Origin: Heliocidaris erythrogramma | Lineage: Eukaryota > Echinodermata > Echinoidea > Camarodonta > Echinometridae | Assembly: GCA_025617745.1 (NCBI GenBank) | Contig: CM046858.1 | Coordinates: 54,290,545 to 54,354,544, forward strand | Length of the DNA: 64,000 bases | Direction of reading: 5' to 3' | Part shown: in pieces, positions 45,680 through 57,800 of the stretch | Layout: the number at the start of each line of letters is the position of its first letter | How positions within the stretch are numbered: position 1 is the first letter of the stretch | The notes under the pieces: model-generated | The model's input: the letters and a program-made list of their open reading frames with translations, nothing else | Told to the model about the DNA's origin: nothing | Databases searched by the model: none | Position numbers and translations under genes: made by a program

Positions 45680-47175
45680 TTACCTCCATAGTGTCCAGTT
45701 ATTAATGTCTCCTTCCTCGGTAAAACCTCTCCGGGTACCTTCCTGGCAACTTTTGAAATACTTTGAGTCCCCGAGTCTCTTTACGGGAGTGTAGATGGAT
45801 TCCGACAAAGTGGGGAGAACTCTACAGAATGATTGAGGGTAAAGTTGAGGGTAGATCTTCTCCACACGACCCTGTCTCCGCCACGCGAAGAACTCATTGT
45901 ATAGACTGTCGTTTCTGTCAACCATGTTGAGGTAGTCTACAAGCTTCTGATGGGAAGAGAAATCACTGACGTGAATGAAAGAATTCGGAGGAGCTACGCG
46001 TTCGTAGGCTTCGCGTCTTCCTCCGTAAACGATTGGAACCAGACCATTCATGAGACTGTTAACCCAAAACTTTTCGCTGATATACTCATCACAGGGTGCA
46101 TTCTCAAAGGCAAGATTAAATTTGTAGATAGATTGTTGCCTCGTGCAATTTCGAGACATTGGCGGGAGGCATGTCTTCTTACCACATTTGCCGTAGGTAT
46201 CAAAGCTCAGTAGTTTCTCCAGGTTTCGTACCCACTCCGTTCGCGGCCAGAATGTATTGTTACAATTACTGGCCACCCATACAAGAAGGCGAGTTTTATT
46301 TTCGGCGTAGTTGATCAGCTTTGTATCTGTTGGTTCCCCGGGAACGTACCGACCGTAAGGAAAGTAGACATCACTCTCGGAATAATATGTCATGTCATGA
46401 TGATATTGAACATCCTTTATAGTTTGATCCCAGTAGGTCATCATGAGCGGACTTTCCATGGCGTAAAAGAAAACCCTGACATGAAGGGGAAGGTTTTTGA
46501 TAAGTCGCTCTGAAATTTTATGCATTTTAGTACGAAACATTGTTGGCGCGAAATTGATAAATATGGCATGACTTTGTTCCAATGAATGTTCGTCGACTGT
46601 TGGCCTCAGTGCTACGTCGCATTCGAGGTCCGGGCATCCAACAAAAGCAGTTGGGAGCTTATTGTTCTGAATAATTCTGCTATCGTAATAAGGGCTGCTC
46701 TGATTGTTGGCCTCTCTAAAAGCAGCTTCCAGAATAGCGTACTCACGCCAAGCGTGAAATGGCCCCATATGAAGCGTGTAGATCGATAAATATCTAATAC
46801 ACCTCTTCTGAGAAACATTTGACAGATTTTCCCATGCATGTGCCTTGACATGTGCTGGCTTAACCTTGCTTTTCAGTTCATAAGTTAGGGATGCTTCCCT
46901 CGAATGTTGCTTTTGTCTGATAGGTTTTTTCCGGCTAACTTCCGAACCTTCAGGCTTCATTTTCGTGTCAGCTGTTGTCTGCAGTTTCTTTTTTGTACGG
47001 GTCGAAAGCTGGAGCTGTCTTGCTTCTTGACAGACGTATACCGGGCTAAAATATCAGCGTTTCTTTTTTGCGATGGAAAAATGCCCCCATTTGCTATTAG
47101 AAGCAAAACTGCATTAATCACCAAGAAACCGAAAATTAGTAGAACTAGCAACAGCCGGAATCGTTTGAGAACCAT
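45680..47175 (-). CDS. Alpha-1,3-fucosyltransferase (GT10), single exon, one-base frameshift
   Basis: Golgi type II enzyme that transfers fucose from GDP-fucose to N-acetylglucosamine-type acceptors. ATG at 47175-47173 gives MVLKRFRLLLVLLIFGFLVI, a short tail and signal anchor. The catalytic domain keeps MTYYSESDVYFPYGRY and the GDP-fucose-binding block FNLAFENAPCDEYISEKFWV then NGLVPIVYGG. Stop TAA is at 45680-45682, giving about 498 residues if read through. A six-A run (46989-46994, T on the plus strand) breaks the frame between the stem (RPVQK) and TADTKMKPEGSEV. The paralogue at 52985-54141 is open at this point with one more base, so this copy lost one base or the assembly did. An intronless coding region is usual in animal FUT genes. 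Acceptor specificity cannot be read from sequence. Confidence 0.87.
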
Positions 47176-47207
47176 TGTGTTATATCTGTGATTTGCTGCT
47201 GTTATTA

Positions 47208-48053
47208 AAATCAAGATATTATTGCACGGAAGTTGGTCTTTGGATGATTCAGCCTGGCAATTCAAAGTATTACAGAGTTTCTGAAGATTACTCAGCATTA
47301 GATATTGATATATATTATTTGTTATTTTATGTACTGATACATCTTGTTTGTTTTGCTGCAGGTTTTTTTTTTTTCTCGCATTGTTGATTCTTGTGTTCTA
47401 GAGCTGATCCACTTTACTGCGATAAATTTTATTTGCTCCTTTTTATAAATAAATTAAATAAACTTAACACTTATGGGAGGTGAATGTAAACATTGTTATC
47501 GATCTAATGTTAAAACACAAAGGTGATTACATTTCGTTAATTTCTACGGTTCTATATACATTAGAGGAACTTCAATCTCAAGAGGCACATAGTGCACTTT
47601 TTAAAAATAATTTTCAAATAGTTGTTTTATATTTCTTCATAGTAAAGGTCAAAGGTAATTTTGAGTTCTTTGACTTTCAATGTTATACAAATAAACGATA
47701 ACGCGCAAACGAATTTAGTACCAGGTCGGTAATGCACAAAGGTAGGTAAAAGTCCAGCTCGTCGTTTAGACCGCCTGTAGATCAATAGAATACACTAATG
47801 CAGTGATATGTTTTTTTCTGTCTTTCTTTTATAATTCATTTATACAAATGCCAACTAACGCTCCATGTTTTTCTTCTATTTATTTCAAGTTGTCTTGATG
47901 TTGTTGTGTTTTTTAATAGGAATATCATTACATTATTCAACTCGTTAAAATTGCCCTTCAATATGTTATGCCCAGTCCCATGAGTTTAATTGCGTGTAGG
48001 TATAGTTAACCCATTGACTACTGGATTCTTTGATTTCTAATTACAGGGACCAA
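47208..48053. repeat. Duplicon copy U4 and start of block P2
   Basis: gaggcacatagtgcactttt, attttgagttctttgacttt and gattcttgtgttctagagct match U3 at 38955-39600 in the same orientation. ttaacccattgactactgga then begins block P2. Confidence 0.88.
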
Positions 48054-48660
48054 CCTAGCCTTTTGACAAGGCCTCGTGACTTGGCCATTTTCCTCGTCAT
48101 GCTGTGCCTGAGATGAGACTAGCCGGCGACGAAAAGAATCAACACGGCCGGGGTGAACGCACGATCGAGCGACTTTAGTCGCGAGGCCTTTTGGAACCTG
48201 GGTTTCCATCGTCCGATATGAATTATTCACGAGTTGACATTCGTACGTTAACACGCCTACACCGAGGATTATCGACCAATCACAACGGTCTCTGCGGGGC
48301 TTGCTTTCCATGTGATTCGTTCATGATTGATGTAGCTTGCGCCGGGTGCAGTACGTGCCGAGCGAGCTAGCGCTCGAGATGAAGGCGAATTTCATACCAA
48401 ATTTATGCTGACGTCATGCGAAGATACGTTCGCTGATTGGCTCCTACCAAAAAGGTAGCAGATCCTCGCTAGGAACAAAGGATAACATAAGAAATACAAG
48501 CCAGGTTCCAAAAGGCCCATCGCGACACGTCGCTCGATAGCGCATTCACCGGGCTGGGCGGCTAGTCTTGTTATGCAGCCACTACTAGCTTACTTGCCAA
48601 GAAAAATAGCCAAGTCACGAGGGCCTTGTCAAAAGGCTAGCCTCGGCTAAGATGACTACC
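48054..48660. mobile_element. Foldback/MITE with about 145-base TIRs, inserted in P2
   Basis: Absent from P1 (ggaccaccttgttccc near 39678). Left arm agccttttgacaaggcctcg... and right arm ...gggccttgtcaaaaggct are inverted. Both continue inward through gacttggc, actagccg, atcgagcgac and ccttttggaacct. It is GC-richer than the flanks. The interior holds no open frame. Target duplication is unclear. Confidence 0.85.
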
Positions 48661-49066
48661 CTGTTCCCACAGGCAACGGATTAGTAATGAGGGTGTTACG
48701 AGACATGGCCCGGCGCACATACAGTGGGCCAGGGCGAAACCAAAGTGCGCCAAAAGTCATCTTGGGCAATTTGTTTGTTGTTGTTGTTGGTTTTTTTGTC
48801 ATGCCCTGTTGAAAGACAATACTTTAGAAGACTATTTCAGTAAATATTTAACTCCGTTATGTACATTAAGGGTGTATATTTCCTAGCCGCAAAATTCCAC
48901 ATATTGCAAGTTTCAGTACAAATTGTGACCAATTTAATAAATAAGTTATTTCAACATGTAGTTTTTAGGTTATCGATCTATAATTGCACCCACATATTCC
49001 CGAGAGTTCATTTCACTGTATGAATGGAGTGAAAGAATCGCAATTTTCGTGAGTATAATAGGGTTA
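48661..49066. repeat. Duplicon block P2, middle part
   Basis: ctgttcccacaggcaacgg through gagtataatagggttatt matches P1 39690-40102 with small differences. Confidence 0.85.
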
Positions 49067-51829
49067 TTGTATCCCCCGGCATTCTACCGGGGGATACTTT
49101 GGATTCAGTAGGGTTACGCCGCCGCCGCCGCGTCACATTCTTGTGTGTGCTCCAACGGCCACATTCCTCGAAGGATTTCTTTGAAAATTTGTATGGCGGT
49201 ATATCTTGGTAAAATCTAGACACCTATAATTTCTGGTGATGCTGCACCCAGTGTTCCGTCTTTTATATGGTAAAAGGCCATATTTTTGTGGATAGTTTGT
49301 GTGCGCTCTAGCGGTCACATTTCCCAACGGATTTTGTTCAAATTTTGCATGAAGGTGTCTCTTGGTATAATTTAGAAGCTCATAGATTTTGGTGATGCTG
49401 CCTCCAGTGTTCCGTCTTTTATAGGGTCAAAGGTAAAATTTTGATAGATGTCTTGTGTGCACTCTTGTCTGCACTCTGGCGGTCACATTTCTCAACGGAT
49501 TTTGTTCAAATTTTGCATGAAGGTGTCTCCTGGTGTAATCTAAACACCTATAGATTTTGGTGATGCTGCCACCAGTGTGCCGTCTTTTATAGGGTCAAAG
49601 GTCATGCTTCGGAGGATGGCGTGAGTGCACTCTGCAGGCCACATTTCTGGATGGATTTCTTTCAAATTTTGTATGGAGATGTATATTGGTATGATCTACA
49701 CAGGTGTACTTTTTGGTTATGCTGCCCTCATTGTTCCGTCTTTTATAGTGTCAAAACTCATTTGTCCATTTCGTGCACTCTTACTACTGCATTTCTTGAC
49801 GGATTTCATTCAAATTTTGCATGAAGGTGTCTCTTGGTGTAATCTAAAAACCTATAGTTTTTGATGATGCTGCCACCAGTGTCCCGTCTTTTATATGGTC
49901 AAAGGCCATACTTTGGAGAATTGCGTGAGTGCACTCTGCAGGGCACATTTCTTGATGGATTTCTTTCACATTTTGTATGGAGATGTATCTTGGTATATTC
50001 TACACATCTGTATTTTTTGGTGATGCTGCCCTCATTGTTCCGTCCTTTATACGGTCAAAGGTCATTTGTCCATTTCGTGCACTCTTACTTCTGCATTTCT
50101 TAACGGATTTCTTTCAAATTTTATATGCACTGTAAGAACGTTGATTAACATTTTTAATCTTGTTGGTTAAAATTTTAATCAACCGAGGATTACCAGGTGA
50201 ACCACACATTTGTAGGTTAAAACTTTAATCAACGGCCTGTTGATTAAAGTTTAACCTGTGGTTGATTAAAAGTTTTAATCATTTGTTGGTTAATCATATT
50301 TTGCTCAACGTTGGTTAAATCGGTGTTGAATAAACTAAAACATATTGTTGGTTAAATGTTTAACCATTTGTTGGTTAATCAAATTTTGATCAACATTGGT
50401 TAAAATGGTTGATTAAACTTAAACAAGTTGTTGGTTAAATGTTTAACCATTTGTTGGTGAGTTTTATTTGGTGAGAAACTCCCCGGAGAAACTCTTTTCA
50501 TATCTGTAATTGTTGTCTATAGTTAGTCTTATAAAGAAATAGATCTACTCAGTGATCTTGCTTTCTACGTTCAGCGGTTTGGGAAGTTCGACCTGCTCAG
50601 ACCTGGACTAGACTTGACTACGCCTACGCCTACATTGATGCTATATCTTTTTCTCAAAAAATGTTCTAGTTTCAGTTTTTGTCATATTGCCCTGTCCGCG
50701 AAATATGGACATGCGCGAAGTTGAACACACCGCCATCCCGCCGGCGTCGCCTCCTCGCTACCGTAGGCGTAGTCAGTAGATCTACTGGTGGGCCTGGCTT
50801 AGCCAGGTCTAGTCCAGATCGAGCAGGTTGAACTTGCTCCCAAACCGTTTAAATTTAGAAAGAAAGAGCACATTGTAGATCTATTTCTTCCCAAGGTAGA
50901 AAACAATCACAAATATGAAGAAGAGTTTCTCACCTTTAAACACGCCAAGCTCTTTGAATGTCCCCAATCATGCAGCGACTTGAATGACAACGCCTTCCAT
51001 TTTTATCGCAAACAATTTCTGTTACAGATTTGTGCGCAGCGAATTTGTTCAAAATCCATATGCGCATGCGCTGTTCGGTCACGAGATTGCTACTTTAATC
51101 AACTTTGATCAAACTTTTAACAAACAAAAAAATAAAGTGTCTTGACAGTTAGCACTATCATTTTGGCGGGAAAGCCGAGAACACTGTTTTAATAAATGTT
51201 GGTTACAAAGTAACCAACAAGATTATAAGCAATAAATTTAATCAACAATATTTTTAACCCACGCAAGATTAAAAGTAATTTTTAACCAACACTCATTTTA
51301 TAACCAGCGTTGAGCGATTTTTAATCAACAATTTTTTAATCCGTAGATTTTTAATACATGTTGTCTGAGTGAAATCAACACATCTATAGTGTTGGCTGAT
51401 GCTGCCCCCAGTGTTCCGCTTTTATATGGTCAAATGTCATATTTTGGTCATTGTTTTGCATGCACTCTGGAGGACACATTTGTCAGCTGATTTCTTTCAG
51501 ATTTTGTATGGAGGTCCATCATAGATTACTCTAGACCTCTACAGTTCTTGCTAATGCTGCCCCCCCCCCCCCGTGTTCCGTATTTTATAGGGTCAACTGT
51601 CATATTTTAGTGGATATCTTGTGTCAGGTCACATTTCTTGACAGATTTCTTTCTAATGTTCTATAAAGATACATTAAATCTACTCTAATCTACACACATT
51701 GTTTGGGTGATGCTGCTCCTAGTGTTGACAATACTCCGGGCCACTGGCGGCAATCTCTACGCCATCCTCCTTTGAATTGCTGCCAGTGCCGGGGATACAT
51801 TCGCATTGCGTCGCAATGGACATTTCTAG
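49067..51829. mobile_element. 2.8-kb insertion made of ~155-base tandem units, in P2
   Basis: P1 has tataatagggtaattatcat uninterrupted. Here 2.76 kb lies between tataatagggttatt and ttatcatagaaaatagg. Ends gtatcccccggcattctacc and (inverted) gtatccccggcactgg are similar. The body has nine units recognisable by tgatgctgccmccagtgttc, cgtcttttatagggtcaaag, cacatttctnracggatttc and aaattttgcatgaaggtgt. Units start about every 150-175 bases, six before and three after a nested element at 50128-51371. No transposase is seen. Confidence 0.8.
50128..51371. mobile_element. Nested 1.24-kb foldback element with GTTGATTAAA subterminal repeats
   Basis: Interrupts one tandem unit. Ends cactgtaagaacgttgatt and ..tgttgtctgagtg (CACT termini). 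Ends are filled with ggttaaa/gttgattaaa motifs. Inner arms 50466-50611 and 50810-50935 are inverted: gagaaactctt..atatctgtaattgtt, aaatagatctac, cggtttggga, cagacctggact. A gtaggcgtagtc core pair follows. Confidence 0.82.
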
Positions 51830-52110
51830 TTATCATAGAAAATAGGCTGATTAATCGTGTTTTTTATGAATCCATATGAAACGTTTATATTTCCACGGAC
51901 TTACAATTAATTTTTTTTTACCACCACTTTTCCTGATGTCTCAGCATTAAGTTGATACCAGATTAGGCTGCCACCTTCTGCCTCTTTGTTAGAGCCAATG
52001 TTCTTTGACATATTAACCGGAAAATATGTTTATTTTGGACCGCGCAGTCGCTGAAAGATTGTCTGTCATCATACGGCGCCGCATGGGGGTGCGTATGACT
52101 TCTTTTTGTA
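51830..52110. repeat. Duplicon block P2, final part
   Basis: tatcatagaaaataggctga through ttgtctgtcatcatacggcg matches P1 40105-40355. The two copies diverge after gccgca. Confidence 0.85.
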
Positions 52111-52984
52111 CACGGCAAGGTCCCATAAACATGATTAACAATGTTAGCAGGATAATAGATTATAGGGCTTTGGAGAAAGTATGATTTGTATCATAATTTG
52201 TCCAACACCAAAACCAAGCTCTCAGAATGTTTTTTTTTTCAGACCCAACATTCTGAGTAATTCACAATGGCTTCAATGAATATTTCAAGGCGAAGGCTTT
52301 TCGAAATAATTCACTCTTCTGACAGTATAAACAATATGGCATTTTTTCTCAAAGAAATATCCAATCAAAATGTGGATTAAAAGATTATGCATATGTGTTT
52401 CGAATGAACAAATTTCATGTAATATTTCTTAAGTTATATCAAAAAGTGTCAGCGGGTAGGACTTATTTTTTTTGTTGAGTGTATATATATTTTTTCATTC
52501 CTTAAACGGAGCCAAAGTCTGAGTTGGTTCCGTGCGTGCATGTTTATGTTATCCTATATTTTCCTCATGCTCCGTTACAGTTAACCCATAGAATGCCAGG
52601 GACAGGGACTCTCTTATGTTAGTTTAATACATTCTAGTACCCTTTTATCGGTGATTGATACACTTCAATCATCAACTTGCAATGTAGGGTGATGACATGT
52701 ATTTTGTATGTTTTGGTGTGTTTGAGAGGGGGGCGTTCTGTTCTTTCTTTTTTTTTAGCTTAAAGCGGGAAGGCAGAAGGTGGAAGCAGAGAGATGTCCG
52801 CGGTGCAACAAAACAGTGGTATTCGAGGTTTTTGTTAAATTTAAACTGACAATGATTGCAGAAAGGTCAAATATATTTCTGCATCTAAGCTAGCTAAAGT
52901 GTTAAGTCTTTGGCATCCGAATTATATAAATGATGTTCTGTTACATAAAATGATACAATCCAAAATATTTAAGAAACGACTCAA
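52111..52984. other. Fucosyltransferase 3' flank, second copy
   Basis: 52810-52975 (gtggtattcgaggtt, ctttggcatccga, aaatgatacaatcca) matches 45419-45565 downstream of the first fucosyltransferase. 52111-52780 has no match in the window and no gene. Confidence 0.65.
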
Positions 52985-54141
52985 GAGTTTCTCCAGGTTT
53001 CGGACCCCACTCTGTTCGCGGCCAGCATTACTGGCCACCGACACAAGAAGGCGAGTTTTATTTTCGGCGTAGTTGATCAGTTGTGTATCTGTTGGTTTCC
53101 CGGGAGCTTACTGACCGTAAGGAAAGTAGACATCACTCTTTGAGTGATATGTCATGTCGTAATGATACTGGACATCCTTGATGGTAAAAGAAAATTCTGA
53201 CATAACGCGGAAGGTTTTTTGATTAATCGCTCAGAATTTGTATGCATTTCATTACGGTACATCGTTGGTGCAATATTGATGAATTTAACATCACTTTGTT
53301 CCAATAATTGTTCATCGACTGTTGGCCTCAGTGATACGTCGCGTATAAAATCAGGGCATCCGACAAATATAGTTGGGACTTTATTGTTCTGAATAATCAT
53401 ACTGTCGTAAAACGGACTGTTCTGATTGTTGGCCTCTCTAAAGGCAGCTTCCAGAATGGCGTACTCACGCCAAGCCCGAAATGGTCCCATATCGAGGGTG
53501 TAGATCGACAGATATTTAATACACCTCTTCCGACTATAAGTAACATTAGACACATTTTCGGGTGCGTGTACTCTGACATATGCTGGCCTACCCATACTCG
53601 TTATTTTAATCCTTAATCTGCCAGTGCTAATCCCTATTGTGCCAACCACTAATCCCCCTGTGCCGGGTTTAGTTTTGGGGCGCTTAAGTGCGAACAAGCA
53701 ACGCGACTAAACATATACGTGGGGCACAGCTACGGAGGCTACTATACACGGTTGTGGCACGCGAGCACAGGTTAGTGCAGATGTACGCGGCACTGCTACG
53801 CAGATCAGTGCATAAGGTTGTGGCATCGTATGGGTTAAAACTTTTGGATGCTTCTGTTACTTTCTGTCTGTGTCTCAGAATTTTTTTTCACTGGTAGCTT
53901 TCGAACCCACATGCTTCATTTTCGTGTCAGCCGTTGTCTGCACTTTCTCTTTTTGGATGGGTCGAGAGTGGGAGCTGTCTCGCTCCTCGACAACATATGA
54001 CGTATTTCCGTCTAAAATGTCTGCGCTTCTTTTTTGCGAGGGAAGGCTACATCCGTTTGCTATCAGAAGCAATATAGCATTAATTACCAAGAATCCGAAT
54101 ATTAGTACAACTAGCAACAGCTGCACCCGCTTGAGAAACAT
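52985..54141 (-). pseudogene. Alpha-1,3-fucosyltransferase duplicate, decayed and 3'-deleted
   Basis: ATG 54141-54139 gives MFLKRVQLLLVVLIFGFLVI, matching the first copy's anchor. The stem is open across the site where the first copy is frameshifted. It then stops near 53880, and about 200 unrelated bases separate it from RKRCIKYLSIYTLDMGPFRA and NNQNSPFYDSMIIQNNKVPT. Another frameshift follows SERLIKK, a stretch matching AMESPLMMTYWDQT is missing, and a stop interrupts YFPYG..APGKPTDTQL. The copy ends inside NLEKLLS. About 625 bases coding the GDP-fucose-binding half are deleted, with agtttctcc at both first-copy breakpoint sequence and this junction. Confidence 0.9.
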
Positions 54142-55781
54142 TGTGGTAAATCTGTGAAATTTAATAAAAGTTATATTAAAGCTTCTTTCAAACAGAGTTT
54201 GGTTCCAAAACATGGTATAAACCACAAATACCAGTTTTCAAAAATGCATTAAATCTCGTGCTTTGTAATAATCGATTTCTAGTAAAATTTAAAGCTACTA
54301 TATGGCTATCTAATGGGATACTGGGCCCACTATTTGCAAAAAAATCAGAGTTTTTTACTTCTAAAAACATGTCTTGATGTGGCATCTTCTAGAAATGAAA
54401 TCTTGACCCGTTTATGTACATGGCTGAAAGAGCAATAAACCACCTTCTGTTTTGTGGGAAAATAAAGGTCAGTGCCTGATCATTCGTGCTTGTCATGCTC
54501 GTCTGTTACTGTTCAATTCACAGGGAAGGCCATTGTTTTATCGATGTAGAATCTTTGCAATTAAACTTTTTTTTTTTATTTATGTGATCTGAACTGATTT
54601 TCAATTACCCTAGTTTCTCCTTCGTTTTAATTTTTGTTTTCCATGGGAAATTTAATTGTTTGAAGAAAAAATGTATACAACGAATGCATATTAATGAAAA
54701 TTTCTATTTTAATTTCTTTATTGACAGCATTATAACATGTACATGTAAAAAAAATAATATAACCATAATTACTTTTATCATCATTATCATGATCATTATC
54801 ATTATTATCATCATCAATTTAATCCAAGTCTCATTAAAGAGTCTAAAATCATTAAAGAGTCTAAAAGGTTACATTAGCTGTAATAATAACAGGCCAACAC
54901 CATTAGCAAGGACTTGTAATCTGACCTACTAATCAAATCATAGTTTTATTTCCAAATACTAAATCTATGCTGAATTCGCCAGTTTTCTAATTCCTCCTTG
55001 GTAGTATGGACTTGATATTGACAGCTTGTAGCTACACTACGTTAAAGCTATCAAAAATGATAATAAATAAATGGCATGTTGCGCGGAGATGAAAAAAGAA
55101 CATAATCGGATTGTACGTATTAGATAAATTACTTTATTGAACGTTCACAAATCTAGGGCACCGTGCTGGTCCTACGGCATCTATTATGTTGGAAAAGTAC
55201 TGACTTAAATCAAGACAAAGTATCTTCATCTGAGCTTCATTCGATCAAATGTAGTCAAGTTTAAATATATGTAAACTCAACTGCTATGAGAAATATCACC
55301 TCATTAATAAGCACGTCCTTATGGATCAAGTAGTACGAATAACGAATTCAAATAATGTTTTATTTAGATTAACATAACCAAATATAGACTACAAATGAGA
55401 AGTAAATAAACATGATTTTAAACATTCACCATGTTTGCTATGTGATGAATAAAAAAAGACAGTTAACACAATTCCATATTTAACCTTTCTACCATTTAAT
55501 CAAAGGTGGCGCTCACAAAATACTGTTATATCTGAACTGTTAAAAGCTTCTCAAGAGAAAATATTATGCCATACGACAACAAAAAAGATTTGGGATATAG
55601 ACTTGAAGACATAAAAACACTGGGGGAGGTGGGGGTGGGTTCAAGATTTACGGAATGGCGGATAGCGACATCTTTGAAAAACACTAAAATCTCAGGAAAA
55701 TTTAGCCAGGATAATGTTGCGACTCTCGGAAATCAATTTGATTCAAAATCGTTGGTGTATCACTGAAGTAACCCAGACCCA
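54142..55781. other. Intergenic, no gene recognised
   Basis: (ATC/ATT)n patch at 54775-54820 followed by a threefold attaaagagtctaaa repeat. Otherwise unique AT-rich sequence. Confidence 0.6.
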
Positions 55782-56426
55782 ATATGTGACCCGCCGCACA
55801 GACCACAACGAAGCAAACAGCCCAAAATAGTAAATTTGCTTGGATCAGTGATTTTCTGCTTTTGATAGAAATGGGTAGTTTCATTATCATTCTATCATGT
55901 CTCAAGTTTGTGAGTCGTAATTCGACTTAAAAATATGTTTTTGGGGCATTTTAAAATGACTCCTTTTTTCACCTGTCGAGCTAATGAATGTTTGGAGAGC
56001 TTTTGTAATACTTTCATTTAATGCCAAATTACTACTTTACCTCTAAAGGTATTAAATTGATTTTTAGAGTGAGTAATGAATAGGTCCTCCTGAGCAGCGT
56101 GCCAAAATTCAGCCTAATCTGAAAATCCCTTCATACCGGTCGCTATGGCCATTTGAATACCCAGTTTTACTTGGGCGCACACAGAGAGCGAAGGTTTTAG
56201 CACTCTTTTGTTCCAAACTTAAAATAGCCATTTTCTCTGAATAGGAGTTATTGATTGCTGGTTACATACTGATTCTAAATGTGATATTTAAAAGTGTTAT
56301 CATTGAGTAAAATTAGGCAAGTGATATACCATTGGAAAGCTGAGAATCTCTACTTTCAGAAAATGTATAAAACAAAAAAAATAATTTTGGCGACTTATTG
56401 TAGGTTTGAGGCGTCGGGTCACATAT
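55782..56426. mobile_element. 645-base MITE with ATATGTGACCCG termini
   Basis: Left atatgtgacccgccgc (55782-55797) and right gcgtcgggtcacatat (56411-56426) are inverted with one mismatch in 16. The interior lacks a credible open frame. Confidence 0.7.
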
Positions 56427-56565
56427 AGATGACGCCTGACCACTTTCTTTGCAGTTAATATGGTCGGGAGGGGAACTCATCCCCCTATCCTGAGAAAAAG
56501 AGCCGGTATATAATAGAACATAAAATCCGAGATTATGAATCATGCTACATCTAGGTACTGCGTGT

Positions 56566-56880
56566 CTGGACAATTACCCGGGGACAACTACCCACACCCC
56601 CCCCCCCCCGCCGCGATAACTACCCCAGGCCTGTACAACTATCCCGTAGGACAATTACCCCCTGGACAATCTCCCCCCCCCCCCCCCGGACAACTACCTT
56701 CCGGAATGTGGGGTAGTTGTCCAGGGGGAGGGAATTGTCCAGGGAGTAGTTGTCTGGGGGCTAAAATTTTGTTCTGGGGGGGGGGGGATCGGGGTAATCG
56801 TCATTTTATGGGGGTATTTTTTCCCTTGGGGGTGATTGACCGGGGGGTATTTGTCCGGGGATAATTGTCCTGTGGGACAA
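56566..56880. repeat. Head-to-head array of GGACAAYTACCCC motifs
   Basis: About six forward copies (ggacaattaccc, ggacaactaccc, ggacaatctcccc) at 56568-56700 face at least five reverse copies (ggggtagttgtcc, ggataattgtcc) at 56706-56873. G- and C-runs lie between them. It could fold as a long imperfect hairpin. Confidence 0.85.
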
Positions 56881-57239
56881 AAATGACCACACCTTGTGCT
56901 AATCGTCGTCCTACGTCAGCAACTGGACCCTCAGTCGAGGTCCTGCCAGTCATTTTGGCCCTCGTGTAAATTAAGTGGGGATAAGGAGTTTAAAAAAAAG
57001 AATCTGCGTAAATCCTCTCAGCGTACCCACTTTCTTTTCTTAACCCCTAGCGGGCCGTGGGCGGTTATATCCGCCCGGCAGTTATCCTTACAGTTGGCCG
57101 GGGGGGGGGGGGGGGGGAGGGGGGCATCGGCCGCCCGCCAAGTATCATCACATTTAACATCAAATGTCAAATTATTGCCAAAATATTGTAGTTTTCTAAA
57201 TACATGAAAAGCTTCATTGTTTTATAAACTTACGATTTC

Positions 57240-57800
57240 GAGTCAGTTTTATATGGGGTTACATTTCTTGGTAGAAAGTCAGATCACGGGGGGCATAATG
57301 TACTACGGTAACTTTCCTGAGCACGCGCGCGCGGAAAACATATCGCAGAATGCATTGTAACACTTCGCTGGACCATACAAAGGTGCTTTACGTGGACTGT
57401 ATATTTACCGCTTCCAATCGCTAGCGCTATCGAACGCTAGCATCGTGCACCAGCGAAAACCGAAACGCTAAATCAAGCAGACGTCAGATTATACAGCTAG
57501 CCTTCTACTTTGCGCTAATTGATATTGAATTCGAATGCTCCAACCATGACCAGAAAACAACCGCGAAAGGTACGCCTATATGACGGAGATGAAGCACGAC
57601 AACTATACCATGATCTATAATGTTGCCGACAATGTCAGCGAAAATGGAGGCTTTGACGTGGAACCTAGGGACATAAAGTTCCGAGTCGGAGACCGAATCA
57701 GACGACAGTGATTGGGAAGAGAGTGACATCCCTCAGGCTCAGCCTGCTCCAGCCAAGGTCCCTGCCCCTCTTGCAAGCGATGATCTCATATCTTATATCC
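57240..57800 (+). other. GC-richer segment with an acidic open stretch, unassigned
   Basis: 57297-57480 is CpG-rich (gcacgcgcgcgcgg, gctagcgctatcgaacgc). A frame at about 57678-57800 reads ESETESDDSDWEESDIPQAQ and then a Pro/Ala stretch before a C-run, but it is closed by a stop just upstream and no ATG is in frame. It resembles the acidic N-terminus of some transposase or nuclear proteins, with too little to call. Confidence 0.2.

Noticed and set aside
57505..57800. Possible first exon of a gene or transposase with an acidic N-terminus
   Set aside because: The acidic frame is closed just upstream, lacks an ATG, and runs into a C-run. Kept only as an unassigned segment.
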